From Montifringilla adamsi (lineage: Eukaryota; Chordata; Aves; Passeriformes; Passeridae): a stretch of 64,000 nucleotides of DNA. A program made the translations under genes and the position numbers. This document shows, in pieces, positions 50,901-61,882 of the stretch; positions within the stretch are counted from its first letter, which is position 1, and each line of letters starts with the position of its first letter. Where the stretch lies: assembly GCA_017590115.1 (NCBI GenBank), contig JAGGNK010011114.1, positions 2,533,733 to 2,597,732 of the forward strand, written 5' to 3'. Below the pieces are notes generated by a model that made no database searches, was not told the DNA's origin, and was given only the letters and a program-made list of their open reading frames with translations.

Positions 50901-53900
50901 TAGTTTAATTATCTGCAGTCTCCTCCTTTTGTCTTTTATACTTCTAAAAGCCAGGAGGCAGAACAAGCCATGTAACTTGTTTAATCATCTTGCTTAATCA
51001 TTGAACCCAGGCAGGAAAAGCCATAGGAAATCACTTTGTTTAAGGAGAATGTAACCAGTCAGGCACTACAGAGTTTTTACAAGATGCCAGGATGAAAATT
51101 ATTTTAAAAATAACCTTTTGAACAAAAGTAAGGTAGTGATAAAGGAATTAGGATCATTAGAAGCGTTGAAGGGTTTGCCGTATCTGGATCTCCCTGTGCC
51201 ATAAATTAAAATAATAAATTTAAAATTCCAAACCATGTATAAATTTCAGCTTGGAGGGATAAACATTTACAATGGAGAAAGAACCAGTCAATTTTTCAGT
51301 CCTGTTTTAAGTAGAGGCTTCTGTGGCTCCTTGGAAGGCTTGTTAAAACCTCCTCAGAACCAGAATTTTATTTGCCTGAAATCTCTGGCTTCAAGGGAAT
51401 AAGTTCAGCCCCAAGCTTTGTTTCAGTGTATGTATTTGATTATTTGCAGGTACTTTGATGCTATTTATGTGCTCAGCCTGCACTGCACTGTCTTCAGCAG
51501 CTCACAAATGATGTGTGATGCTCCCTGTTTAAATAAAATCCATATTTAGAGAGGGTTGTGTGCACTTTACAACCTATATCCCAAGGCAAGTCCCTTAAGT
51601 AGATCTGTCTTTTAAGAGAGACAATTTGAGAGAGGCACAGATGTTTGGGGGATGATATATTTCTTTCTTTCCCTATGGCCCTTATAAAAAGGACAAGAAG
51701 ATAGACTTATTAAAAGTGAGCTAATGACATGATGTAGGGAGTCTCTGGTTCACTGACTGTTATTACAGCTGTGCCCCATTATGTACTGAATACCTAGGAC
51801 ATGCTTGTTTTCCTGAATGACATTTATCTTTTGAGTTTCAAACATTCCTGGCATAAATAAAGATTTTACGCTCTTCAAATGTGTTTTACAGTTCAGCCCA
51901 GAGGCTATTCGAGGATCATTTTAACTCAATAAAACTCCTTTAGGGATATAAAAGGGAAGTGTTTCAACAATGTCACTCCATGCATAGCCTGTTATTAGCT
52001 GGAGATGTTCTGCCTGCAAAGTCTTTGATCCCTTTTCCCCCTGAACGTCAAGGAAGCTCTGCCAAGGCTTCAAAGTCTGTGACACACACTGGGCTCTTCA
52101 GTCCTCATGTGAACGCTCCTGACCTGACAGAAAGTTCACAGGTGAAGTTTGTGGCTCAGAGAGTTTTTCCTTTTCCAGAGCTTTTAGTTGGTTTTTCCAC
52201 AGATCACGTTGAGATTTTTTTCGGCGCTCGGTGGGTAATGGTTTTCTTTGCTTGCTTCTGTTAGTCTTCCTCATTTAGTATCTTCGTTTGGTACAAGAGT
52301 AAAAATGGAGAAATGCAGGTAAGCAGGATGCTTAGTCCTCTGTTAAATAATAGACTTCTGTCTCTCTCTGTTATCTGTGCTGGAATTCTCAATAATCACT
52401 GAAGGAAATTGTGTTCCTCTTGACTGTAAACACAGCTATCAATTTGCTTTTTGAAGCAATTCCCTCTAGGCAATTTGTAACTGGGGAAAGATGGGAAAAA
52501 TTGTTTCTTTGGGTTTGGGGACTGTACCTGCAATGGGAATTATGAATGTAGTAAGTGTCAGCTTCTACAGCAAAAAGAGTCCTTTTTTTAGCATTTCCTT
52601 TTAGTAAACTATATCTCTCTGTATATTTAAATTGTTTTAAATAAAAAAGAAATATTAAGTCATCTCCAAATCCAAAAGCATGTGAAAGATGTCAGCACCT
52701 TTCAAGTCTTTTCTGTTAAAGGTTCTTCTTTCCTGATGAACCTCCACAAAAGCAGCTGCTCCAAGTGGCAGGGCAAGAAGTTTGAGAAATGTTGTTTCTT
52801 TTCTTGTTCTGAGCAGGTGGAAAATACTTACTGACAGACCTGTTCGGGAGCTCTTGATGATTACTTAAAAGGAGAGAAAATATTTTGTATCACAAATTAC
52901 TTATTTGAGGGCAATTGTCTTCTCCAGTTTTTGGATAATGGCTTTTTCAGGGATGGTTCTTAAGTATATTCTTACATTGTTCATGGGATTTCTCTGGTCG
53001 AGGAAATAATCAAATTATCACAGAAAGGGAAAGCCTGCTCAGCACCTGAATGTTGATGTTGTGAGCATGGTGAATAAATTCTTCTTTCTGAACACTTCAC
53101 TCCAGGAAACTTGAGGCTTGAAAATCCTCTAAGGCAATGTAACAAAGGGGTAGGGAAGGCAAAGAAAAACAGTTTATTTAAACTGATAGGGTCTTAACAC
53201 ATCCAGTGAAAAATAAGAACTATTGCAAAGCTCCCACCATCACCACCTCAGCAGAGAGCAGAAAGAATAACATTTGTGTTGTGAGTACCTTTGGGATGGA
53301 TCCTTATGAAAGCACATCCAGCATTTGTCTCCTCTCTGAAATAACAGCTGGGAATGTCACAGCACCATAATTTCCAGTTTCTGAAGCGAGTGCCTTGTGC
53401 AGCCTGATCCTCCCCAAATGGACATGGCATTTCCATGACTTATTATACATGTGTTTAACACATGAGCAAATCAAACCTTTTGTTTGCTCTGGGGAAGGCA
53501 TTTGCTATCTCTTTTAATAAAAAGAGGGAGAAGCAAGAACATGATTGCGCTACACTTAATGACGTTTCCTTTTAATTTAGAATTTATTTGTAAAAGTGAG
53601 AAATGATCTCTGATGATCACTTGTCCAGTGGCAGCTGCTGCCCAGAAGGTTGCCTTTCTGTGCACTTGAGAGGGAAATCAAGCAGCTGCCTTTTGGTGTA
53701 ATTCCTGCTGAAGCTGCTTGTTTCCCTCTTTCCAGTTCCCTGCAGTCTTTCTTCCTCAGCACCTGTGAAATGCCTGCAGCCACTCTGGAGTCTGTAACCA
53801 CAGGCTGGAGCCTTTCACAGATGCACTTGGGCACTTCGGCCATAATGCAGGCAGTCATCCATCAGAACAAACCAGTTTTTAATTTTTTTTTTCTGTTTCT

Positions 53901-54149
53901 GGGAGAAATGTGCCCAGCTTGGTTTCATCCAGTGGCGGCCTGCTTGAGTTTGCCTTTGAAGTTTCATCCTGTTTCTTTCCTTCCACGTTTTGACGTGTGT
54001 GAATGTGGTCTTGATAGCCCTTCTCCCAGAAACTGTGAGCCTTTTCACCCCCTTCCTTATGATGGAATCCTACCAAGATCCAGCCTGGGGCTGGTGAGAG
54101 GGGCTTTTTGCTGATGTGGGATGAGTGGAAGGCTATGGTTGTGTTTGGG
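47981..54149. other. Intron 5 stretch, no gene seen
   Basis: About 6.2 kb of ordinary intron, with a T run near 48356-48370 and no known repeat recognised. A 154-codon frame at 53650-54114 lacks any domain and is judged a chance frame. Confidence 0.55.
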
Positions 54150-54515
54150 TGTCGCAGGACGAGGGAAGAGATGAGAATCTTGGCTCCATGTTTCAGAAGG
54201 CTGATTTATTATATTATGATATTGTATTATATTAAAATGCTATACTAAAACTATACTAGAAAGAATAGAGAGAAAGGATTCAACAGAAAGCTGGAAAAGA
54301 ATAGAAAGAAATAAATAACAAAATCTTGTGACTGCTCACAGCCTCGACACAGGTGGCTGTCATTGGTCATCAAGTAAAAACAATTTCACATGCTGGGTAA
54401 ACAATTCTCCAAATCACATTCCAAAACAACAAAACATGGAGAAGCTGAAGCTTCCCACCTTCTCAGGAGAAAAGATCCTGGCAAAAGGATTTTTCATCAA
54501 ATATGTCTGTGACAG
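54150..54515 (+). mobile_element. Songbird LTR-type repeat, third copy (most complete 5' end)
   Basis: Begins tgtcgcaggacgagggaag and ends tatgtctgtgaca, giving the TG...CA ends expected of a retroviral-type LTR. Internal blocks match the tandem pair: ctccatgtttcagaaggct, cttgtgactgctcacagcc, tctccaaatcacattcc and aagatcctggcaaaagg. No clear target-site duplication was seen at the borders, and there is no internal retroviral coding region beside it. Confidence 0.82.
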
Positions 54516-57500
54516 AAGGCACGTCACCTTCAGGCTGAAGGTGTATCATCACTAACCAGTGATGTTACAGAATCAGGTGACATTTTACAGCCCAGGTCAT
54601 AAAAACAGATTGAGCCTGCTCCAGCTCAGGGAAAAGGTGCAGGAGGACAAGCACAGGCACTGTGCTGGTTTAACTGTGTGTCCTGGAGATTAAAGGGCAA
54701 AGGGCTGTGACTGCACGTGCCTTGAAGTGGTGGGGAGCTGTATCTGGAGGAGCAGCGTGGAGGGTTTAGCAGCTTTCCAAAGAGTTGTTACAGTGGGACT
54801 GTTTCCTCCTCCTGCCTCCTGGGAGGCACCTGGGGGCCTTCTTGGAATGTGCCCCTGGGATGGGGCTTGCTTGCTTCAGCACAATCCTTTAGCAGTGCTT
54901 AACAGAGAAAGTGAATAGGAGTGCAGCCAGAGGAGGTTGAAAACAGGGCAGGTCCTGCTTTCTGTGAGCAGGCTTCTGTCATAAACCCCTTCTACACTGA
55001 TGCACAGAATAGATGCTGGAGGTGTTAAAGATTCCAAGTAAAAGCACAGCTGTTCACAGACCTCGTGTTAGTGTCACCCTGTCATGGAGGTGTGACATCA
55101 TTACGCGGATTTGCGAGTCAGTGCTTGGGACTCTTACCAGCTGAGTAGTGGAGTTGGTGGATAAACCCAAAGACAAAGGGTTGGTTCTCAAAAAACCCAG
55201 ATGCTGGGTGTTTTTGCATGAATCCCAATGTGTGTGTGGAGTATTATGAGCAGTGCCAGAGCCAGCACCATGATAAGTTCTCTCCTGTCCTGACTGTGGA
55301 TGTGGCTCCAGTGTCCTGGAGAAACTGCCTCCAAGTGAGAGATCAGTTTTTTCATTCAAACACTGGTGTTTCTGCTTTGGATTGCATGATAGTTTTGTGG
55401 TTTGGATGCTGGTCCTCTAAGACTGGCAGATTTAGGTTTGAGTCCCAGTGGATCCTACTTTGGATCAGAGAATGCAGATTTAATTTTCAGGTTATGATCT
55501 TTATTTACCGCTCTTGTTCCACATTACCTCCTGGGGGTATCATTGAAGAAAATTTATAGGCTATATCAGATTTCAGTATTATGATTAGATAATAAAAGCA
55601 TCAGTTTTCTAAAGAAAGAAAAAGGAACAAGCCTTCCATTTTTTCAGCGGGGCAGAAGTTGAAAATTGGGTAGAACAGTCAATTCTGCTTGGTCACCATC
55701 TTTCAGCATAGTTTGGAATATCCTAGGCAAAGCATATTATACTCTTGTTTGCAAGCAAAAGCTGGAAGTGAGCTGTGAGTCATTTTAGAATTAAACCCTC
55801 TCCTAAAATTTAATTTGTGACCTAGAAACCTAAGCCAGAAACAATAGGACTCTAAATGTTTCAGCAGTTTTTCACATGTGCCTTCGCAGAGTTAATACTG
55901 AGTTCTCCCTGTCGCAGGACAGGGAATTTTCCTTCAGTGCATTTATACATCTGTAAGCCAGCCACATATGAAAACAATAACCAAGGAATAAGGAAAAAAG
56001 TCAATAAGGAAATTTATATATAGCTGCTATTAAACTGGAGGAAAACAAATCATCTGTTGGGGTCAGTTTCAGTGGGAAATCAATTTGAGCAGAGTTTTAT
56101 TGTCGTCTCTGCAGATCCTTCACGTTATTTGCTTGCACCTTTAACAGTCATGACTGAGGAGGTTTTTACACTTGAGCCTGAGCTCCCTGAATCATTGTGT
56201 TTGTTACCTTTTCAACATCCACATTCCCAGTTGTCACAAATGCTACCTAACAACAGCGAGTGCTCAAAGTACATTTCCCCTGTTAGCTCCAGGGAGTTTT
56301 CAAGGTTCCTGTTAAGTGCTCAGAGCAGTTAGGCTGCAGTGCCAGACAAATTCGAACCACGTGAAGTGTAAAAAATGCCTCCCTGTTCATTGCATGGGAC
56401 TGCCGAGACTGAAACTCTTCATATAGGTCCATACAAGCCTAAAGTTAGCCATAAAACTCCTATTCAAGTGAAGAAGTTGAGTGCTAATAGATTAATCAAA
56501 ATATCAGTAAAAATGTAAATACCTAGCAGCATACGAGACATGGGATTATTTAAAAAATGACTGAAACATCTTCCTAGTCTAAAAAAGTACTCTCCTTAAG
56601 TTTTACCTTGAGGTGCAAGTTTTCTAAATTTAACCTTTGCATTCCTGCTGATACTTTCATATAGTTTTTAAAATTTCAGTTAATCCTAAAAAGCTTGATA
56701 ACGTCTCATTATTTGCTGACCCAGTGACAGCTGCAGATTTAAGACAGAAATTTCATTTTTAATTTTCAATTTAAGATAGAAAAATAATAAAAATTCAATG
56801 AAAAAATGGCTGTTCTAAAATGTCATGTCTTTCTCTTCCTTTTTGTAGCCTGATTTTGAATTCCATCTCTTCCTGTTGTATTTATTTAATTCTCTTTAGA
56901 AACTCTTGATTCTCTCCTCCTCATATGGAAGACTAAAGTCTAAGCATTGTTGCACGTGGTGATGCCTCCACTGTTTATTGGTTTATAATGTTAACTGCCT
57001 TTACTTTGATTTTTCTCCGCTGCATTTTCAGACACATCCAATTAAATAGTGAAATACAGTAACTGAGCTGCTCTGATGTTACTAAATAGAAATTAAGGCT
57101 GACTTCTGTTTAGACAGTATTTAGAACAGAGCATATTAAGTTTTACATTGTATTCTGAGGATGTGTACAAAAAAAGAAATTAATTAAATGGCCCAAATGT
57201 CAAGTTATTTATCAATTACAGCCCAGCCCTGGGTTGGGGCCATATTCATGTTACCTTAACTCTTACTGTATCTTAAATTCATTGATTGCAGTAGATTTAG
57301 GCATAACCTTAGAAGTTATCTGAACAAGGAATTTTCTTTAATTGGGTGCAAGCCTTCTAGCACTTTTCAAACCCATCTATCTAACAGGTATAGGAAAAAA
57401 AAAAAAACAAAACAAAAAAAAAACCATTGAAATTTAAAACTGTGACAGTCCAGCTTGTCACTGACCAGCAAAGCAAGGTTTTGTGCTGGGAATTTTTTCC

Positions 57501-59742
57501 ATTTCGTCTCACCTCAGTGTGGGATTAAAGGTGGCTGAAACATGATGTTCCCTTGATTATTTATCTCCCCTCCCCGAGCCCATGCAGTGGGATTCTGGTT
57601 CTTCCAGACACTCTGGATGTCTCATTTCTGAGCAGCTTTGGGAACCCTAGGGATTAGGGAAGGTATATGAATGTTTTATAATGTTATTGATAACTGCAGA
57701 GCAGATGTTTTCTAATAAGCTGCTGTGAGATAAGTTACTGGTGGCATCTGCAGAGATGTGTGCAAATGAGCTCGAAATAATTAATACTGTTAGGAGAAAG
57801 CTTGTTTTTTTAAGTTTGTCTGTATTGGAGCACGCAAGATTGTTTCAGCCTGCCCTGAGAATCTTTTAGAGCAAAATTACCATAATTTATTAGGGGAAAA
57901 ACCATTTCTGTTAATCATATATTAATTATTCATAAAATCAGTATTAATTTTACCTTAATGGGAAGTGTTACCAGCTGGGTACTGGGCTTGACAATCTATT
58001 CACATACCAAAAAAAAAAAGAGAGAGAGATAAATAGCTTGACTTAAAAAGAAGACATAAAAATGACTTAGGAGAGCATAAAAGCAGCAAGTATGGATATA
58101 TGAGTTCCCATGGAGCTGGCTACAGCAGGGAGGTTCAGCCTGCTAAGCACTTTGTGTTTTGGCTCTGGCACTGGTTTGTGGGATTCAAGTGCAATTGCTG
58201 AAGGATGTTTGTTGCACACAAATCCTGTCTGCTTCTCTCAAATTGATTTTAGGAATTTAAATTCAGGATAAATTCCTCCTGCTGGGAGAAAAAGAAAAAA
58301 AAAATTGCCACTTTTTAATCTTTTGTGAACCGTGTGAAATGTGAAAATGCTGTTCAGAGGATGTGTTCAGCCTGGAATGAACATGAAAAAGTGGATCCTC
58401 CACTCTGCTAAAGGAAGAATTCAATACTTAGATTATGACTCAGGACTAGAGAATATATTGTGCTAGAAGTTTAGCAAAATCAAAAGCAGAACGAATTTTC
58501 AAAAAATTTATTCTAATTAAAACCTCTATTTTTCTTTCATTTTCTTCTCTTTTTTTTTTTTTTCCTCCTGACTACTGAAATTTCTTTTGCAAAAATGAAA
58601 ACCCAAATAGAAAGGGCATTGGCTGAAGCATGCAAAAATGTAATGCCTATAAAGTGCAGCTAGTTTTATATGAACAATAAAAGCTTCAGAGGGTTCAGCT
58701 GATACTAAATTGTTGAGATCAGCTCTAGAGTCTTTTTATTAGGATAGCAAATGTTGAACTTATAAACAGATTTTATTTACATGTTAAGATAAAAGGCTGT
58801 TTGTTAGCAAGAGATTTTTTTTTAAATGACAGTTACAGCCTCCAGTGTGTGATCTGTAAAATATAATCTGATGAATTTTGGCCAAAGCCATGGAAGAGAA
58901 GCATTTGGAGTGGGAAGCCAACCCAAAAGAAACAAAACAAAATGAAATAATTTTTAAAAATTGCACGGCTTTCAGTGAGTCCAGGAAACCCAGACCAGGT
59001 CTTGGAACAACTTATGGATCTGGGTGGTCTAAAATTGAACCAATGTTCAAGAATCTTAAGTAATTATTAATTTTTTATGTGTGTGTTTAACATTGATACT
59101 ATTTCCAAGTTGTGGGTGGCGTGTAAACCTGTGGTATGCAATCAGTTGTTGTGCCTAACCCTGATCAATGCACATAAAAAATTATGTTATTTTGCAGTTT
59201 GGATTTTTCTTTTTTATTCATTTTCATTTTCAAAGAAGCGTGCTGAAAAGAGAAGTGTGTATGGGAGCAATTTTCATCTGGAGAACTTCACCAAATAATG
59301 ATGCCAAAGAGGCTGAATTGTGCTGATGGTTATTCCCAGCCATGAGTACCAGGAGCTCCTTGTGCTTTAATGCATCCCAGCACTCTTTTAGACTCTCTTA
59401 TCAAAATGTTGGGAAAGTCAGAGTTCTGCAGGGTCTGGCAATGATAATTCCTCAGCATTAGAACAAACAGGTACTGCTGCTATTTCGCTCTGTGTTTTCA
59501 CCCGCTGAATATATTTCATTGCTTACACTGCAGTAGCAGATCAAAACCATCTGCTGCCTTGCCACCAGTCCTCCTCCAGTGGAGGAGAAAATCCCAGCTC
59601 GTTTTCCATGAGGCCAGGGTGCTCCCAGGCAGGAGTACCACGGCTGCAATCCAGCTGCTGCTGTCGGTGCGGGGCCAGACCTTGGCTGGGTTAAATGGAA
59701 ACCTCGCTCTTTGCCGAGGGCTGCAACAGAGATAAACTCGGT
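54516..59742. other. Intron 5 stretch, no gene seen
   Basis: Contains a weak tRNA-like stretch at 55387-55450, a small hairpin at 55907-55924, A-rich DNA at 57393-57424 and an AT-rich stretch at about 57690-57960. No coding sequence was recognised. Confidence 0.55.
55387..55450 (+). repeat. Possible tRNA-related SINE (MIR-like) head
   Basis: The order gttttgtggtttgg, ggtcctctaagactggcag, aggtttgagtccca resembles the A-box/B-box head of MIR-type core SINEs, with near-family spacing of about 48 bp from gtggtt to the B box. The B box differs from GGTTCGANTCC at one position. No core or LINE-derived tail was recognised after it. It could be chance. Confidence 0.3.
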
Positions 59743-59782
59743 TTGCTTCTCTCCCTCCCCTCTCCCCCTGCCCCCTCTGCAG
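59743..59782 (+). promoter_or_regulatory. EPHA3: Polypyrimidine tract and 3' splice site of exon 6
   Basis: A nearly pure C/T run (tgcttctctccctcccctct, then ccccctgccccctctgcag) precedes the exon. It is longer and stronger than the tracts before exons 4 and 5, and may compensate for the weaker exon 6 donor. Confidence 0.85.
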
Positions 59783-59907
59783 CTCCATCCCCCATCACAG
59801 TCATAAGGAAGGACAGGACGTCCAGGAACAGCGTGTCCCTCTCCTGGCAGGAGCCCGAGCATCCCAACGGGATCATCTTGGACTACGAGGTCAAATACTA
59901 CGAAAAG
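59783..59907 (+). CDS. EPHA3: EPHA3 exon 6: start of second fibronectin type III domain
   Basis: This 125-bp exon follows a long pyrimidine-rich tract ending ccctctgcag and ends at an AAG|gtggga junction. It enters by completing an alanine codon split with exon 5, giving [10 protein letters not shown], and leaves in phase 0. The 41 complete codons encode [20 protein letters not shown], then a WQEPEHPNG turn and [11 protein letters not shown]. This is the first half of the membrane-proximal FNIII domain. The conserved FNIII tryptophan is present and no sequon is seen. The donor (gtggga) is weaker than the gtgagt donors of exons 4 and 5. The rest of the domain, encoded by exon 7, is not in the remaining 4.1 kb. 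Confidence 0.95.
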
Positions 59908-60079
59908 GTGGGAAGGTCAAAGGGGAGGGGTTTGCTCAGCACTGCTGGGATGAAATGAAATCATTGCATCTTGCCTGTGTTAGGGATTCAGAAACACTCA
60001 GCTTTGTACAGCCTGCCTCAACAGCACTGTGTTGGAACTGCTCGATTTTTGGTGATGAGAACATCAGGAAATTCAAAAT

Positions 60080-60514
60080 AAAATCATTCACGGAACTCAC
60101 TGAATGGCTAGGTCGAAAGAGACCTTCAAGATCTCTTGATCCTTGACTCTTGATCTCTTCAAGACCATCGAGTCCAACTCAACCCCAACACCTCAGCTAA
60201 ACCCTGGCCCCCAGTGCCGCATCCAGGCTTTGTTAAACACACCCAGGGATGGGGACTGCACCACCTCCCCGGGCAGCCATTCCAGAATTTATCACCCTTT
60301 CTGGAAAAAACTTTCTGCTGACATCCAACCTGTATTTCCCTTGGTGCAGCTGCAGGCTGTGTGCTCTGGTTCTGTCAGTGCTGCCTGGAGAAAGAGCCCA
60401 GCCCCAGCTGAGCACAGGCACCTTTCAGGAGCTGTGCAGAGTGAGGACGGCCCCCCTGAGTCTCCTTTTCTCCAGGCTAAACACCCCCAGCTCCCTCAGC
60501 TGTTCCTCATATGG
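60080..60514 (-). mobile_element. CR1 LINE fragment, antisense to EPHA3
   Basis: Read on + it begins aatcattcacggaactcact, ggctaggtcgaaagagacc, then catcgagtccaactcaaccc, cccagggatggggactgcac, gggcagccattccagaattt, and ends ttctccaggctaaacaccc, ctccctcagctgttcctcat. This is the reverse complement order of an avian CR1 3' region, so the element lies on the minus strand. An extra segment of about 35 bp with repeated ctcttgatc/cttcaaga words interrupts the first part. It is a coding-dead fragment. Confidence 0.9.
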
Positions 60515-61526
60515 AATCCCCCAAGCACATCAAACAAACACAAAGTAATGTAGTCAATATTTTACTCCTTTAATTTCTTATTTTCACCACTAAAATTTTG
60601 TTGGTTTTTTTTTTTAATGCTGTTTTATCATGCTGTCATGTCCATGCATTTACTCACATGCTGGTGGCACTTCCCTGTGGCATGAGCATCTTTTACGTGA
60701 AAATTATTTGGAAAGTGTTGGCTGGCCTACTGGGCTGGTTTGCACTGTGAAAGTTGTTCCTGTGAATTACTGAATTATTCAAAAATTGTAAGCAAATAAC
60801 TACAGATGAAAGAAAACCTACCTTCTGCTTTTTATTGAAATTTTCTTTTATTTGCAACTGTTTATTTAGACATCCTATAGAGATCTATATTTACAGAAGT
60901 CTTTGTAATTGAATGTTTTTATGAGGTCTTACTGGTAGAATTGAAAAGACCATAAATTTCCTGGAGATTGAGGAGTGTGGTATTAGCCATTTTTTGATAG
61001 ATCTATTGATAGCTCTATTTGATATATTGCTCCTGGAATTGACAAACTTTGAAAAAAATGCCAGAATTCTAGTTTAATTGAGCATTTGCTAACAGTCTTC
61101 ATATATAATAATCAGGCTTATATTTCATACATACCAGAGAAGATGTAGTGATAATATCCTCTAAGAAATGCTGTCAAAAATACTCCATCAGTATTCAGTT
61201 AATATTCAGAAATATTTTTTTTCATGGAGGTTTTGAGTGGGACAAAGTGCTGTTGGTAGCTCATGCCTGATCTTCAGATGAAGAAAGAGGACCAGAAGGC
61301 TGGATGCTGAAAAGATTTCTCCCAAATTTATGTAATCTGATTTTGGGAAGAGTTTTTTTTGGTGAGCACTTGAACTTTAAAACACCTTGGTAAAACTCTA
61401 AACATACCTTGTGCCAGTGATAATGGGAGAAAAATAAATAATCCAAAACATTTCAAATCAGTCTCACTTAATGGAGCAGCATCCGTGGACTTCCACATTG
61501 TTGTTTTTTTTAAATTTCAATAGGGA
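60515..61526. other. Intron 6 stretch, nothing recognised
   Basis: AT-rich intron of about 1 kb, with no exon or repeat seen. Confidence 0.6.
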
Positions 61527-61882
61527 GAGTCATCCTCAGGAAGGCTGGGCTCCATCACGAGTAACAGGGACTTGGGAAGACAATGCCAACACTCCAAATA
61601 TTCCCCTTTTCCTTCCTATATCCCAGCCTTACAAGCTGAGCATGGTGCCAGGTGGGATGGGATATCCCTGTGCTCAGCTGGGATCAGCTCTCCTGGCTCT
61701 GTCACCTCCCAAATCCCAGCCTCCTCTTTGGAAAGGTGTAAGAGGCCTTCACACTTCAGCCACTGCTCAGCAATGACAAAAATACCTCTGTATTATCAAA
61801 CCTGTCAGTTTCCAGTGCAATTCCCAAAGCTACAGCTGGATATTGTGAAGAAAATTTATTCCACCCCAGCCAAAAACAGCAC
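61527..61882 (+). mobile_element. Avian LTR-type repeat fragment, copy B
   Basis: Same family as 38050-38430. Shared blocks include ggtgggatgggatatccc, ctcccaaatc, actgctcagcaatgac, attatcaaacctgtcag and ccccagccaaaaacagcac. It keeps ctccatcacgagtaacaggg and acttgggaagacaatgcc, which copy A lacks, and lacks copy A's 5' part. It is an old, non-coding copy. Its 3' end matches copy A's 3' end. Confidence 0.75.

Larger units (their letters stand above)
47114..59782 (+). other. EPHA3: EPHA3 intron 5
   Basis: A 12,669-bp GT-AG intron between exons 5 and 6, phase 1. It holds three copies of one LTR-type repeat (two in tandem near its 5' end), a faint tRNA-like SINE head near 55387-55450 and an AT-rich homeodomain-site-like stretch near 57700-57960. 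Its 3' end has a strong polypyrimidine tract at about 59743-59780. Confidence 0.92.

Noticed and set aside
53650..54114. 154-codon + frame in intron 5
   Set aside because: No recognisable domain, no conserved motif and no splice context. Its length is within chance for this much sequence.
55907..55924. Hairpin ccctgtc-gcag-gacaggg as a terminator or small RNA
   Set aside because: A 7-bp stem is expected by chance in 64 kb, and there is no T run or longer fold around it.
46132..59907. EPHA5, EPHA4 or EPHA7 as the gene identity
   Set aside because: Recalled paralog sequences differ at many positions in the first FNIII domain and at the [20 protein letters not shown] segment, which fits EPHA3.
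60143..60553. 136-codon + frame in intron 6
   Set aside because: It lies in an antisense CR1 LINE fragment. The frame is not the CR1 coding frame.
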